From the NCBI GenBank assembly GCA_019120355.1, contig DWVG01000096.1, forward strand, positions 1-36,628: 36,628 nucleotides of DNA. The letters are read 5' to 3'. The notes beneath the pieces were generated by a model, which searched no databases, was not told the DNA's origin, and worked only from the letters and a program-made list of their open reading frames with translations. The stretch comes from Candidatus Ligilactobacillus faecavium (GTDB taxonomy: Bacteria > Bacillota > Bacilli > Lactobacillales > Lactobacillaceae). The position numbers were made by a program, and so were the translations under genes. Positions 1 to 9,471 of this stretch are shown one piece after another. How positions within the stretch are numbered: position 1 is the first letter of the stretch; each line of letters opens with the position of its first letter.

Positions 1-354
1 CTTACTTACAAGCTTCAATTGCGGATCGCGTTCATTCGTAATCTTGATGTACGGATAGCCCGTTCCACGTTTTAATTTTGTATTGTAATACGGTTGATGC
101 TTTTGAATCAACGTAATTTCCAACAAGAAAGCTTCCTTATCGGTTGACGTGATGATCGTTTCAAAATCCCGAATTTCCGCAACCAGTTGAGCCCGCTTTC
201 CGACCTGCTTGCTTTTGAAATATGACCGCACCCGGTTCTTCAAATTTTTAGCTTTTCCAACGTAAATAATATGACCGTTAACATCTTTCATCAGGTAACA
301 CCCCGGTAAATCCGGAAGTAATTTTAATTTTCGTTCAATGTGTTCCGTTGCCAT
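1..354 (-). CDS. uvrC: UvrC excinuclease subunit C, N-terminal part (runs off left edge)
   Basis: Minus-strand reading from ATG at 354 gives [58 protein letters not shown]..., the typical UvrC GIY-YIG N-terminus. Frame open to the window edge. Confidence 0.92.
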   Translation of the reverse strand, partial: MATEHIERKLKLLPDLPGCYLMKDVNGHIIYVGKAKNLKNRVRSYFKSKQVGKRAQLVAEIRDFETIITSTDKEAFLLEITLIQKHQPYYNTKLKRGTGYPYIKITNERDPQLKLVSK

Positions 355-437
355 TTTGATGGTCCCCCTTTCTTAGAATTGAAAACTTAAATAAAAACTG
401 GTACGCTAAAAGAAAAATAGCAGAAGGAAGTCGAATT

Positions 438-584
438 ATGAGTTTAAAGATCAACCGGCAAACAAACCTTGAAAAATTATTTGATGAATTTGCAATCGAC
501 CCGACTAACACATCAAATAATAAACCAAAGGATCCCGAAAAGGACTCCTCAAAGAAAAACGATTCCCAAAAGAAAGAAAAATAA
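438..584 (+). CDS. Small conserved lactobacillar protein (SPJ_0845-like), 48 aa
   Basis: MSLKINRQTNLEKLFDEFAIDPTNTSNNKPKDPEKDSSKKNDSQKKEK; RBS-like AGAAGGAAG upstream and a terminator directly downstream. Confidence 0.7.
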   Translation: MSLKINRQTNLEKLFDEFAIDPTNTSNNKPKDPEKDSSKKNDSQKKEK

Positions 585-591
585 TATTTAA

Positions 592-626
592 ATGAGGCTG
601 CGATTCAATCACAGCCTCATTTTTCC
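592..626 (+). terminator. Rho-independent terminator
   Basis: ATGAGGCTG-CGATTCAATCA-CAGCCTCAT followed by a T-run. Confidence 0.85.
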
Positions 627-639
627 TTCTCGCATTTCA

Positions 640-939
640 CTAATTTTCGCTCTTAAATCCATTTGGATAACGTTTATTCAACGTTTCAATGTTTTCCTTC
701 GCAACTTCATCAAACGGAATTCCTGCCCATTCAGCGATTTGAGACAAGTACCAAAGAACATCTCCCATTTCATGAGTTAATTGCTTTTTATCTAATTTTT
801 GGCCTTTAAACGTATATGCCTTTACAAGGTCGATTACTTGGCCGCTTTCACCTGCTAACCCTAACGCACAGTTAGTTAAAACCTGTTCTGTTCCGTAAAG
901 GGTCCGGTTTGCTGCTTCTTGATACTCATTAAATTCCAT
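640..939 (-). CDS. MazG-like nucleotide pyrophosphohydrolase
   Basis: MEFNEYQEAANRTLYGTEQVLTNCALGLAGESGQVIDLVKAYTFKGQKLDKKQLTHEMGDVLWYLSQIAEWAG; MazG-type ExxE/ExxD pattern; RBS GGAAGG before ATG at 939. Confidence 0.85.
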   Translation of the reverse strand: MEFNEYQEAANRTLYGTEQVLTNCALGLAGESGQVIDLVKAYTFKGQKLDKKQLTHEMGDVLWYLSQIAEWAGIPFDEVAKENIETLNKRYPNGFKSEN

Positions 940-953
940 TTGATTTTCCTTCC

Positions 954-1538
954 TTACATTGTATGCTTTTCGATCCAATCCCAAACCTCTTCTTTACCGT
1001 AGCGGGTTTGAGATGAGAATAATTGTAATTGATCATCGCCGCTTAAATGCAATCCTTTACGAATTTGGCTTTCGGCTTTATTCCATTTACTTTTCGGAAC
1101 TTTATCGATTTTTGTTCCAACAACTAATAACGGCAATTCGTAATAATGGATAAAGTTGATCATCTGTTGATCAAGCTTCGTTGGCGCATGCCGCGCATCA
1201 ACAAGTGAAACAACCCCACATGTTTCTTCGCGTTGAGCAAAGTAGGTTTCAATCATTTCAGCCCACTTTTCACGGTTCTTTTGTGAAACCTTGGCGTATC
1301 CGTATCCCGGAACATCAACAAAATACATTGCATCTTCAATCCGGTAGAAATTCAACGTTTGTGTTTTCCCAGGCTGGCTTGACGTATGGGCGAGCTTCTT
1401 CCGATTGATCAACGTATTGATCAACGATGATTTGCCGACATTTGACCGGCCGGTTAACGTGATTTCCGGTAATCCATCTTTTGGATATTGATCTGGGCGA
1501 ACTGCACTGATCGTGAGTTCAACGTTATGCACATCCAT
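954..1538 (-). CDS. engB: Ribosome biogenesis GTP-binding protein EngB (YihA/YsxC)
   Basis: G1 [13 protein letters not shown]3 [11 protein letters not shown]4 TKID; full length 194 aa. Confidence 0.95.
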   Translation of the reverse strand: MDVHNVELTISAVRPDQYPKDGLPEITLTGRSNVGKSSLINTLINRKKLAHTSSQPGKTQTLNFYRIEDAMYFVDVPGYGYAKVSQKNREKWAEMIETYFAQREETCGVVSLVDARHAPTKLDQQMINFIHYYELPLLVVGTKIDKVPKSKWNKAESQIRKGLHLSGDDQLQLFSSQTRYGKEEVWDWIEKHTM

Positions 1539-1638
1539 GTGTTAATTCCTTTCTTCTGATAATATCTGTTTTCCATTCTAGCATAGGAATTTAATCAATG
1601 GTAAAAAAATAGCACTTCAGTTCACACTGATGTGCCGC

Positions 1639-1675
1639 AAAAAGATTGAGGGCCATGGTCCCATCGATCTTTTTA
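1639..1675. terminator. Bidirectional terminator-like hairpin near the host/prophage junction
   Basis: AAAAAGATTGAGGGCCATGGTCCCATCGATCTTTTT: long inverted repeat with A-run and T-run on the two sides. Confidence 0.7.
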
Positions 1676-1820
1676 TTCTTCAATTTTAAAAAATTAGTTG
1701 TTCTTTACTTTTATAAACCATCTTTTTATATCCATATATAATAGGTAGTTTTTGATAAAGCAAACATTAAAATTGAATAGCACTGTATAGAATTATAACA
1801 AACGTGGGTTACTTTGTGGG

Positions 1821-1915
1821 TAAAAAATACTCCAACTTCTTTAGTTGGAGCAACTACTTTAATAGCTAATTCTTTAAAGCTGCTCAAATGAATCGAGCTA
1901 TTAAGAGCTTTTACT
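1821..1915 (-). ncRNA. Candidate small RNA (~95 nt) at the left prophage end
   Basis: Minus-strand TTGGCG-N18-TGTATAAT promoter-like element (-10 at 1927-1922), then hairpin CTCCAACT-AAAGA-AGTTGGAG (1850-1830) and a T-run (1828-1821). Confidence 0.4.
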
Positions 1916-1926
1916 AGACTCATTAT

Positions 1927-1963
1927 ACAAAAAATAAACTCCCACCGCCAATTGCAGTGGGAG
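1927..1963 (-). terminator. Terminator downstream of endolysin (end of late operon)
   Basis: Minus strand CTCCCACTGC-AATTG-GCGGTGGGAG followed by TTTATTTTTT. Confidence 0.85.
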
Positions 1964-1992
1964 CTTATTCATTAATTCGATATTCAATTACA

Positions 1993-3183
1993 TTAATATG
2001 ATAACGTTTCGCCAACGAAAATCAAATTGGCGTTGTTGATTCCATTCTTGTTAACTAAATATGAAACCGAAACACCTAACTTGCGAGCAATACCGCTCAA
2101 AGTGTCGCCTGAACGAACTGTATAGGTACGGTTAACATTCGTCCGCCGTGTTCCGTATTCTTCGCCACCCATGCGACCCATGGCAACATAATGATAAGTG
2201 CCTGAATAACTCATATACCGAGCCCAAGCATAACCATCGCGGATATATACGTGATCGTAAATTAAACTTTCACCCGGTGCATATGAACCAACGATACTTG
2301 CCGAAGTGCTTGGAGCTGTGCGGATGTTCAGCGTGGTGTTCGTTGTGAACGTGCCACGTTGTGCATAGTCTTCATTCGATGGGCCACCGTCAGCCGTCAT
2401 GTTGCTGTTGTTTGCTGGCTTGTTTGTTGCATGTTGCGTATCAACATGGTGTGTGTCAGCATTGCTGATTACAGCGTTCTTATCAAGTCCACCTGTGTAA
2501 TAGTTATCATAAAGCTGGCTAGCGTCAAAATTTCCGTAACTATCTTTCAAGCGTTGCCTATCAGTCCATTGCCAAGCATGCCCTTTAGTATAACGGTCAA
2601 CAGTTAAATTGAATGGATAATTTGCAATCCAACCCATGTATTTCCATGGAACGACATTATCGCCCCATGAACTCATTGAGTAAACGTCGAACCGATACCC
2701 AGCGCTTTCGACAATTTGTTTCATAGCTTCAATTGCCAAGCTGTTTACGTAAGTACCTAATCCACGTTGCTGTGAACTTTCAACGTCAGCGCACAATACA
2801 GCGTTTGTTGGCAAACCGTCTTGTCTTGCAACTTGTACGGCGTATTCTGCTTCTGCTTTGGCACTAGCTACATCAGTATAGCGACAGAAGAAGTAGCCAT
2901 TAATATACAGCCCTGCTTGTTGAGCAGTTTTGATATTTCCTGCTGCGTAAGGGTCAGCATAATAATTGCCTTCACTGATTTTAGTTGTGATTGCTTTAAC
3001 ACCATAGTTATTCCGCATACTTTGAAATTCTGCTAAAGTAAATGATCCGTTATGATTACTCAAATCAATCATATCAACTCGAGCAGCTTCAACTTTAGGC
3101 GGTTCGATATGGTTAGCTAGCCCCGCACCAGCCGTTAAACCAGCTAACATTGCTGTACCAATGATGATTTTATTTTTCTCCAT
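1993..3183 (-). CDS. Endolysin: GH25 muramidase + SH3-like domain + C-terminal LysM
   Basis: [12 protein letters not shown]..., [23 protein letters not shown] (GH25); [23 protein letters not shown] (SH3b); [29 protein letters not shown] (LysM). N-terminal signal-like helix. Confidence 0.93.
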   Translation of the reverse strand: MEKNKIIIGTAMLAGLTAGAGLANHIEPPKVEAARVDMIDLSNHNGSFTLAEFQSMRNNYGVKAITTKISEGNYYADPYAAGNIKTAQQAGLYINGYFFCRYTDVASAKAEAEYAVQVARQDGLPTNAVLCADVESSQQRGLGTYVNSLAIEAMKQIVESAGYRFDVYSMSSWGDNVVPWKYMGWIANYPFNLTVDRYTKGHAWQWTDRQRLKDSYGNFDASQLYDNYYTGGLDKNAVISNADTHHVDTQHATNKPANNSNMTADGGPSNEDYAQRGTFTTNTTLNIRTAPSTSASIVGSYAPGESLIYDHVYIRDGYAWARYMSYSGTYHYVAMGRMGGEEYGTRRTNVNRTYTVRSGDTLSGIARKLGVSVSYLVNKNGINNANLIFVGETLSY

Positions 3184-3646
3184 ATCCCGGCACTCCTTTC
3201 ATTAATTCTGGAATAATATTCCCGTCTTTATCGCACATTTCGCTAAGTTTGTATACCTTTTCGTGTGGATTTACTGTTTTGTCCTTATCAGTGGTTGGTG
3301 CATTATTTACATTATCCACTTGATATACTGATTCAATATCCTTCTTGAGTTCGCAATAAGCATGTTCAATGCAACCTGCAAGTAAACCTTCATCTTGTTT
3401 GTTGAAACCAGCTTGTTGCAACATGTCTTGGAGCTTATCAATTGCATATTGTTTCTTATCAAGCAATTTATCAGTAAGCCCCGCTTTTTCAGCAACAACT
3501 ACTGCGTCTTGTGCGAATTGTCCCAACGCTTGGAGTAAACTTTTATCAGGAATATATTTTTTAATCAAATTTGCAACATAGCCACAAATGACAGGAATTA
3601 GAACACCTGCCACCGCAACAATAATTTGCGTGATTGTATTAGTCAT
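3170..3646 (-). CDS. Phage holin, LLH-like family
   Basis: N-terminal TM segment [53 protein letters not shown]; position next to endolysin. Confidence 0.8.
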   Translation of the reverse strand: MTNTITQIIVAVAGVLIPVICGYVANLIKKYIPDKSLLQALGQFAQDAVVVAEKAGLTDKLLDKKQYAIDKLQDMLQQAGFNKQDEGLLAGCIEHAYCELKKDIESVYQVDNVNNAPTTDKDKTVNPHEKVYKLSEMCDKDGNIIPELMKGVPGYGEK

Positions 3647-3953
3647 CTTTATCCTCTTCTTCCTTTTCTAGAACTTTAATTCGTGCTTCATGATCAACTA
3701 CTTGATCACTAATTTGTTCGACCTTATGCGAAACATCATCAATTGATTTTTGGTGGCTTTGTAATTGATATTTAAGCATATTGATGACATCACTAAGCCT
3801 TTCAATATTTTCGTTTAATGGTTTTGAATTTTTAGCAAAAGTATCATTAACCTTATGAACTAGCCACCCCATAAAACCGCCAAATACTATCGAAAAAATT
3901 GTGATAATGCTGGAAATTTCGTCCCAACCAAGCCCTAAAACATGATGTGGCAT
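3639..3953 (-). CDS. Haemolysin XhlA-like / accessory holin protein
   Basis: One TM segment (ISSIITIFSIVFGGFMGWLV) then a coiled coil; lysis-module position. Confidence 0.6.
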   Translation of the reverse strand: MPHHVLGLGWDEISSIITIFSIVFGGFMGWLVHKVNDTFAKNSKPLNENIERLSDVINMLKYQLQSHQKSIDDVSHKVEQISDQVVDHEARIKVLEKEEEDKDD

Positions 3954-3964
3954 TTCTCACTCTC

Positions 3965-5230
3965 CTAACTTTCTAAAAATTGAACATTATATTTAAAAGT
4001 CAAATCTCTATCAGTACCATTCCAACTAATAGACTTAGTAATTGGGGTAACAGATGGAGTCCAATAAACTAATTTCTTGTTTCCACTGTCATTAACATAT
4101 TCAAAAGCATATAAAGCACTTAAATATTTTGATTGATCAAAAATATCTATTCCTGTATCTATGGACTGATTGAAATGGTAACCTTTTAATTCTGTTAATA
4201 ATTCAAAAACGCCTTGACCTGTTTCGTTCATTGAATACGTATTAGTTTCAGAATTTCGAATGGTATTCCCGAAATTATATGTACATTCTTCTCCTCCCCA
4301 GTCATAGTTATAAACACGTGCACTATATGGAATCATAATGTCTACTCCCATATAATCTCCAATCAAAATTTGTCGTTGCACCAAAGCACGTTGTGTACTT
4401 GGTGGGAAGTTCCCGTTCCAATCTTGCTTGTTAGCAAAACCAAACTCTGTCCAAGCCTGTGGAATGGTGTTAATGTTTGCATAATCACTATATGAACCTT
4501 GAAAAAGTAAAATTTCAGGGTTCCCATTATCGTATGCTGTTTCCATATACGGATGAAAGCTAATATAGTCTGCTTTTCTATTGCTACCTGCATCTGAAAG
4601 TTTTGCGTAACGATTAGATAGAGTTATTAGTACCGTATCAAGAGCTTTAGGATTATAAATGCTTGTTCCTTGCCTATGGCCTGCCCATTGACACGAACAC
4701 AAGTCAATAAACTTACTTGAGCTATATGAGTAAACAGTCTGGCGCATATAATCATTCATATCCATGTAACTATTAATAGTATCTTGATTATTATAGGAAT
4801 AACCATAACTACTCCAAAAACCTCCGGGAGCTTCATTAAAGGCTTCATAGATAACTTTAATCCCCATACTTTCGATATGTTGTACTACTTCTTTGAAAAA
4901 ACGTTTAAACTGACTCTGGAGAGTATCACTCCAATAGCAATGAGTAGAATTATCAGAAGCATTAATATCTTGCTTTTTAGCGGGATAATCAATGATTAAA
5001 GGCAATACAGGAGTAAATCCTTGATTAGCAACTTCCTGAACATTGTCATAAAGATAATTCATCTTACATGTATTAGAATCAAAACTAGCCTGTTCTACGT
5101 TAGAATACAGCCTAATATATTTAGCACCAACAGCCTTTAACTTCTGATAGATATACCTATTAGCAATATCTCCATTGTAATTAGGATGTAATCGCATATT
5201 GTAACCTAACTTGTCATTGAGCTTGATCAT
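3965..5230 (-). CDS. Tail-associated glycoside hydrolase-like protein (clan GH-A/cellulase-type TIM barrel)
   Basis: MIKLNDKLGYNMRLHPNYNGDIANRYIYQKLKAVGAKYIRLY; candidate acid/base in VIYEAFNEAPGG and nucleophile in AWTEFGFA; located in tail-tip operon. Confidence 0.65.
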   Translation of the reverse strand: MIKLNDKLGYNMRLHPNYNGDIANRYIYQKLKAVGAKYIRLYSNVEQASFDSNTCKMNYLYDNVQEVANQGFTPVLPLIIDYPAKKQDINASDNSTHCYWSDTLQSQFKRFFKEVVQHIESMGIKVIYEAFNEAPGGFWSSYGYSYNNQDTINSYMDMNDYMRQTVYSYSSSKFIDLCSCQWAGHRQGTSIYNPKALDTVLITLSNRYAKLSDAGSNRKADYISFHPYMETAYDNGNPEILLFQGSYSDYANINTIPQAWTEFGFANKQDWNGNFPPSTQRALVQRQILIGDYMGVDIMIPYSARVYNYDWGGEECTYNFGNTIRNSETNTYSMNETGQGVFELLTELKGYHFNQSIDTGIDIFDQSKYLSALYAFEYVNDSGNKKLVYWTPSVTPITKSISWNGTDRDLTFKYNVQFLES

Positions 5231-5241
5231 AACTATTCCTC

Positions 5242-6438
5242 CTAGTTATTCAGGGTCACTGGAAATATTCCATTGAAATTAAATTCAACTAAACCGTCAG
5301 TACCGACATTGCCTAAGTTCTGCCATGTGTTAAGAATGATTTGATTATTTTTAACTTTTAGACTACATTCGCCACCTGCCGTTACACAAGGCATAAAGAT
5401 ATTAGTGGTACCATCAACTGTCACATTAGATGGAAAAGTAGCTATCAATTTACCCCAAGCATTCATATCTGTTTTAGGAAATTTAACTGAGCAGAACAAA
5501 GTTAATAGGCTACTTCCGTTAATTGTGTCAATTTTATATTTCAAACGAATGGCAGATGCGTTACTCGGAAAAGTAAACCCACTTTGTAGCCACCCTGTGG
5601 AAACACAATACGTACCAATATCTCCTGTGTCTCCTTTTTCCCCTTGCGGACCTGCCGGAAGTACAAAATCTAAAATTGCTGCACTATCTGTTCCGGAATT
5701 AGTTACACTCGCCGATTGCCCCGGGTCTGTTGTTTTTGTTGTTCCAACAGTTACCGTTGCAGCTTTCCCATCACTTCCCGGATTTCCTTGAGGGCCTTGT
5801 TTTCCTTGCGGAATTGTAAAGTTCAAAATTGCAGCACTACTTGTCCCTGAGTTAGTTACACTTGCTGAAGAACCAACGTCGCCAGTGGTTGTTGAGCCGA
5901 CAATAATCGAAGCTGATTTACCGTCTGGTCCTGGTTCGCCTTGCGGTCCGGTTGGTCCTTGCTTAACATTAGCTACATAATCATCAAAATCTGATTTAAT
6001 TGATTCCAATTTCCCATTGGTTTGAGTCTGAACATATTGTTCTAGTTGTTGTTTGAACGAATCTAAGCTCATTGTCGGAATCTGTGTTCCAGTAACTGTC
6101 AAAGCACTGTTTGCGATGCTGAATGAGCAGAAACCAGTATCAGGGAAAATTAATTCTTCATTTGTTTGTGTATCCGTAACCGTTAATTCAATCTCATACG
6201 TTCCCGGAACTAAGCCAACTAAGTCCTTTGTATTCAATTGGAAAATATAACCACTAGCTGTGCTAGTGGCATTGACGGATTTTAGAAATCCCATGTCATT
6301 CTTAATTCGGAATACTGATGTTTCGTTTTCAGTGACTCCAAAGGGTTGATTGTTTTCAAAAGCATTAAACGGAATAACCGTCCCTGTATCATTAACTTTG
6401 AAACTTGTTGATTGGTCTAATAGATTTAATTTCTTCAT
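5242..6438 (-). CDS. BppU-type baseplate/tail fibre protein with collagen-like repeats
   Basis: N-terminal BppU-like region; GPTGPQGEPGPDG, GPQGNPGSDG, GPQGEKGDTG; repeated ..G.SASVTNSGT.SAAIL.F.. units. Confidence 0.75.
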   Translation of the reverse strand: MKKLNLLDQSTSFKVNDTGTVIPFNAFENNQPFGVTENETSVFRIKNDMGFLKSVNATSTASGYIFQLNTKDLVGLVPGTYEIELTVTDTQTNEELIFPDTGFCSFSIANSALTVTGTQIPTMSLDSFKQQLEQYVQTQTNGKLESIKSDFDDYVANVKQGPTGPQGEPGPDGKSASIIVGSTTTGDVGSSASVTNSGTSSAAILNFTIPQGKQGPQGNPGSDGKAATVTVGTTKTTDPGQSASVTNSGTDSAAILDFVLPAGPQGEKGDTGDIGTYCVSTGWLQSGFTFPSNASAIRLKYKIDTINGSSLLTLFCSVKFPKTDMNAWGKLIATFPSNVTVDGTTNIFMPCVTAGGECSLKVKNNQIILNTWQNLGNVGTDGLVEFNFNGIFPVTLNN

Positions 6439-6484
6439 GCCTTATCCTTTCTGCCTCCCACCCACCTCATAAATTTAACAATTT

Positions 6485-6640
6485 CTATCCTGCAACTGAT
6501 GTGTTAGACTTAACGCCCGAAATTTCATCAGCCTGTTGTGATGTGATCCAGCCGCAATTTACATAAACCTGAAGCTGGTCACGTGATGTATAACAACCCC
6601 AATTCCACTGCTCTTTAATAATGTCATACCAGCTCATCAT
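6485..6640 (-). CDS. XkdX-family small phage protein (not in ORF track)
   Basis: MMSWYDIIKEQWNWGCYTSRDQLQVYVNCGWITSQQADEISGVKSNTSVAG; start overlaps the upstream ORF stop by 4 nt. Confidence 0.8.
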   Translation of the reverse strand: MMSWYDIIKEQWNWGCYTSRDQLQVYVNCGWITSQQADEISGVKSNTSVAG

Positions 6641-6984
6641 GATTGACTACCACCTTTCAATTGGTTAATTGTTTGACTTTGTGCCTGTACCATTGCTGTC
6701 AGTCCTGTTACAGTTTGATTTAACTGAGCAACCGTTGATGTTAAACTCGAAATTTGTTGTTGAACTGCTGACGGCTGAGCCTTTGTAACTTCCTGTTTTT
6801 CAGCATAATCATTGCTTTCTTCCAATGTGGCAGATACTAGATTACCCGAACTATCCAATTTCATTGGTGTATAGCACGGAGTCGGAAGCCCAGCCAATTC
6901 GCCTTTTTGCAATTCATAATCATCTGCTACATTAACAATCTCAAAACCAGTTGGACTGTTTGCCTTATACCGATAGATTTGCAT
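6637..6984 (-). CDS. Hypothetical tail-associated protein
   Basis: MQIYRYKANSPTGFEIVNVADDYELQKGELAG... with C-terminal coiled coil; in operon. Confidence 0.6.
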   Translation of the reverse strand: MQIYRYKANSPTGFEIVNVADDYELQKGELAGLPTPCYTPMKLDSSGNLVSATLEESNDYAEKQEVTKAQPSAVQQQISSLTSTVAQLNQTVTGLTAMVQAQSQTINQLKGGSQS

Positions 6985-6995
6985 TGTTACACCTC

Positions 6996-8207
6996 CTAGA
7001 ACAAACCTGTAAACCTTACTCGACCTTTACCGCTAATTCCAGTCACGCTATCAAGATATAAAACGCCGGTACTGTCAACGTGATAAGTCATCGTCCCACC
7101 TGTGCCGTTCATATATACAGCTTGTGTAGAGCCGGCGTTATTTGATGAGGCAAAAACGCTGTTGTTAAACGTGGCTATCGGTTTACCTACATCAGATGTA
7201 TCCAGTGTCAAATCAAAGTGCATGATATAACATGGATAATCAACGCCCACACCAATATTTACCTTAGAGGCCCAAAGCCACCAATTCTTGTTCCACTGGC
7301 TCTGATCATTAGCGTTCTTCGTAGCATTCATTAGCATTCCTGAAAAGCCGGGGACTAAAACAGCATTTAAAATTTGATTTGCCTTGAAATCACCAAATGA
7401 AGTTGTATTCGGGAACGTAACTGTTCCCGTGGCGGTCAAATCACCAGTTCCGATAGTATTAACAACTAAGTTATCACCCTGCGCATTGTTTCCGAATGTG
7501 ATACCACCATTGAAATGCTGTTTAGCAGTCCAAGTATTCTCAGTATCTAGTTTCTTTTGCCATGCTGCATCCACATATTGTTGAGCTTTAGCAATATAGT
7601 TATTCATTAACTGTTCTAGTTGGTCCGCTGATGTATTTAAGTTGTTTAGCTTATCTGTTAAGGCGTTAATTTCTTGCTCTACTTTGTTCTTCCATTCGGT
7701 GTAATCACTATCGAATGGGTTAACCCCATTCTTAAAATCAGCAGCTAAAAGCGTTGCATTTTGTGTAACTTGGAAGAAACAATAGTGCGATGTAGCAAGA
7801 TTACCGCTTTCGTCCGTGATTTCAAATTGGAACTTATAAATTCCAGCTTCTTGAAATAAACCAAGTGGGAAAGTGAAGTCAATTAAACTTGAATTGGCTT
7901 GGTTTTCTGAACCGGTTACGTGGAATCGTTCGCCACTTGGGTATGCACCGTCAATGCTGATCGTTTTACCATTCAATTGCCACGGAACAGCATTGTTCAT
8001 GAACATAATCTTTAAATCCTTCCCACCTTCACCTGTACTGGCGTTAAACACCGTTCGCAAGTCAAAGAAGAATTTACCCGGTTTATCAACGTCCAAAATG
8101 ATATAAACCAGGCGGCCATTCTTGAATACGGCATTTTGTCCTTCTTGAATAACTTTTTGAACATAGCCAGTATCGATTAACGGTGTGATGTCTACGTCAT
8201 TATTCAT
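6996..8207 (-). CDS. BppU N-terminal-domain baseplate protein
   Basis: VDITPLIDTGYVQKVIQEGQNAVFKNGRLVYIILDVDKPGKFFFDLRTVF...; BppU-like N-terminus, distal beta-rich region. Confidence 0.65.
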   Translation of the reverse strand: MNNDVDITPLIDTGYVQKVIQEGQNAVFKNGRLVYIILDVDKPGKFFFDLRTVFNASTGEGGKDLKIMFMNNAVPWQLNGKTISIDGAYPSGERFHVTGSENQANSSLIDFTFPLGLFQEAGIYKFQFEITDESGNLATSHYCFFQVTQNATLLAADFKNGVNPFDSDYTEWKNKVEQEINALTDKLNNLNTSADQLEQLMNNYIAKAQQYVDAAWQKKLDTENTWTAKQHFNGGITFGNNAQGDNLVVNTIGTGDLTATGTVTFPNTTSFGDFKANQILNAVLVPGFSGMLMNATKNANDQSQWNKNWWLWASKVNIGVGVDYPCYIMHFDLTLDTSDVGKPIATFNNSVFASSNNAGSTQAVYMNGTGGTMTYHVDSTGVLYLDSVTGISGKGRVRFTGLF

Positions 8208-9457
8208 TAATTTTTGCCTCCTGTGATTTGATTGATTGCGTTGGTGATTAAATTCAAATCATCAGCAACCGCTTGCCAGTAGTTATTCCACATCGTTTTA
8301 TCAAAATATAAAACAGTGGGTATCACTGGCTTTTTATATTCATAATCAATAATGCCGGCCATTAATAGAATATCTTCCATTAAGGTCGGCATTAATTTGT
8401 CTAATAGATTTGCATTGTTTAAAAATTGAACCCTTGCATTTCGATTAAGCAGCGGTAATAGCTGCAAATCAAAACTTACATTGTACTCACTAAATAAGGG
8501 GTTCGTTTGTGCTAACTGATTAATACGATCAATCAGTTTTTGAATAACCGTAAAGTTATCCTGATTCGTCTGATTCAGCGTACCGGGATTTCCGTCCCAT
8601 AGTTCAATATCTATTGAAATTGGTTCTTGCGGAACATTATTATTACTACCACTTTCATTTGTCCCGATATATAACGGCGTGAAATGCCTCATAGTTACAT
8701 CAGCGTTGCATCTTTGCATGTTAGTCCAAGTAACTAAATCATCACTTTCTGCACGATATATATTACGTTTACTTTCATCATCTCCATAATTCCATGGGTC
8801 AGAATACAGGTAGTATTTGCCACCTACTTTAAGCATTTCAGGAGCTTCATCCCATGTAAAACCAGCATTATTAATCAGCTCTTTAATGTTCGTTTGAATC
8901 TCGTCATAAGGGCCAAGTACATTACTTGATTTAAACAAATGCAATTCCTGTGTTGGTGTACTTGTTTTTGAACACCAAAGATAATAGCTACCGTTAATAT
9001 AGTTGATATTAGGATCAATATATCCCCCACCAGCTTTTAAAATAATATCCATACGCGAACTATCGATTTGATATTTTTCTGGGTACATCTTAGAAGCATA
9101 TAACTTAAATTCTAAATAATCGACATCGGTTTCTGAGCCGCAATAAATGAACCACCATTGACCGCTATTATCTTGAAAGAACTCACTTGCCCATAGGTTT
9201 TTAAGCCCCATATCAGGACAATTAACTTGAGTAAAGTTTTCAAAATCTTTCGTGTGATTAATACATGTCCCGGTACACGTCCAAAATTCGCCATTGATAT
9301 AAGCAATATCTGTATCACGCCAGCCAAAATCATATGATTTCAAATCGTCCCAATTAACACCATCATTGCTACCCATCAAATGACTATAAACCGGTTGTGG
9401 GAAACCTACTGCATGGAATGGCATGCCAATATATTTATAATCTTTAAAACTCGCCAT
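8207..9457 (-). CDS. Tail-tip protein with five-bladed beta-propeller glycosidase-like domain (GH43-like)
   Basis: Propeller-like repeats DTDIAYINGEFWTCTG, DPNINYINGSYYLWCS, WDEAPEMLKVGGKYYLYSD with candidate acidic residues. Confidence 0.6.
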   Translation of the reverse strand: MASFKDYKYIGMPFHAVGFPQPVYSHLMGSNDGVNWDDLKSYDFGWRDTDIAYINGEFWTCTGTCINHTKDFENFTQVNCPDMGLKNLWASEFFQDNSGQWWFIYCGSETDVDYLEFKLYASKMYPEKYQIDSSRMDIILKAGGGYIDPNINYINGSYYLWCSKTSTPTQELHLFKSSNVLGPYDEIQTNIKELINNAGFTWDEAPEMLKVGGKYYLYSDPWNYGDDESKRNIYRAESDDLVTWTNMQRCNADVTMRHFTPLYIGTNESGSNNNVPQEPISIDIELWDGNPGTLNQTNQDNFTVIQKLIDRINQLAQTNPLFSEYNVSFDLQLLPLLNRNARVQFLNNANLLDKLMPTLMEDILLMAGIIDYEYKKPVIPTVLYFDKTMWNNYWQAVADDLNLITNAINQITGGKN

Positions 9458-9471
9458 AACGAACCTCCTTT

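Noticed and set aside
1726-1923. 65-aa minus ORF near the left prophage end
   Set aside because: Start codon overlaps a TATAAT-like -10, no RBS, and a terminator hairpin interrupts it.
1560-1990. attL core site
   Set aside because: The junction is probably here, but the other attachment site and integrase are outside the window, so no core repeat can be shown.
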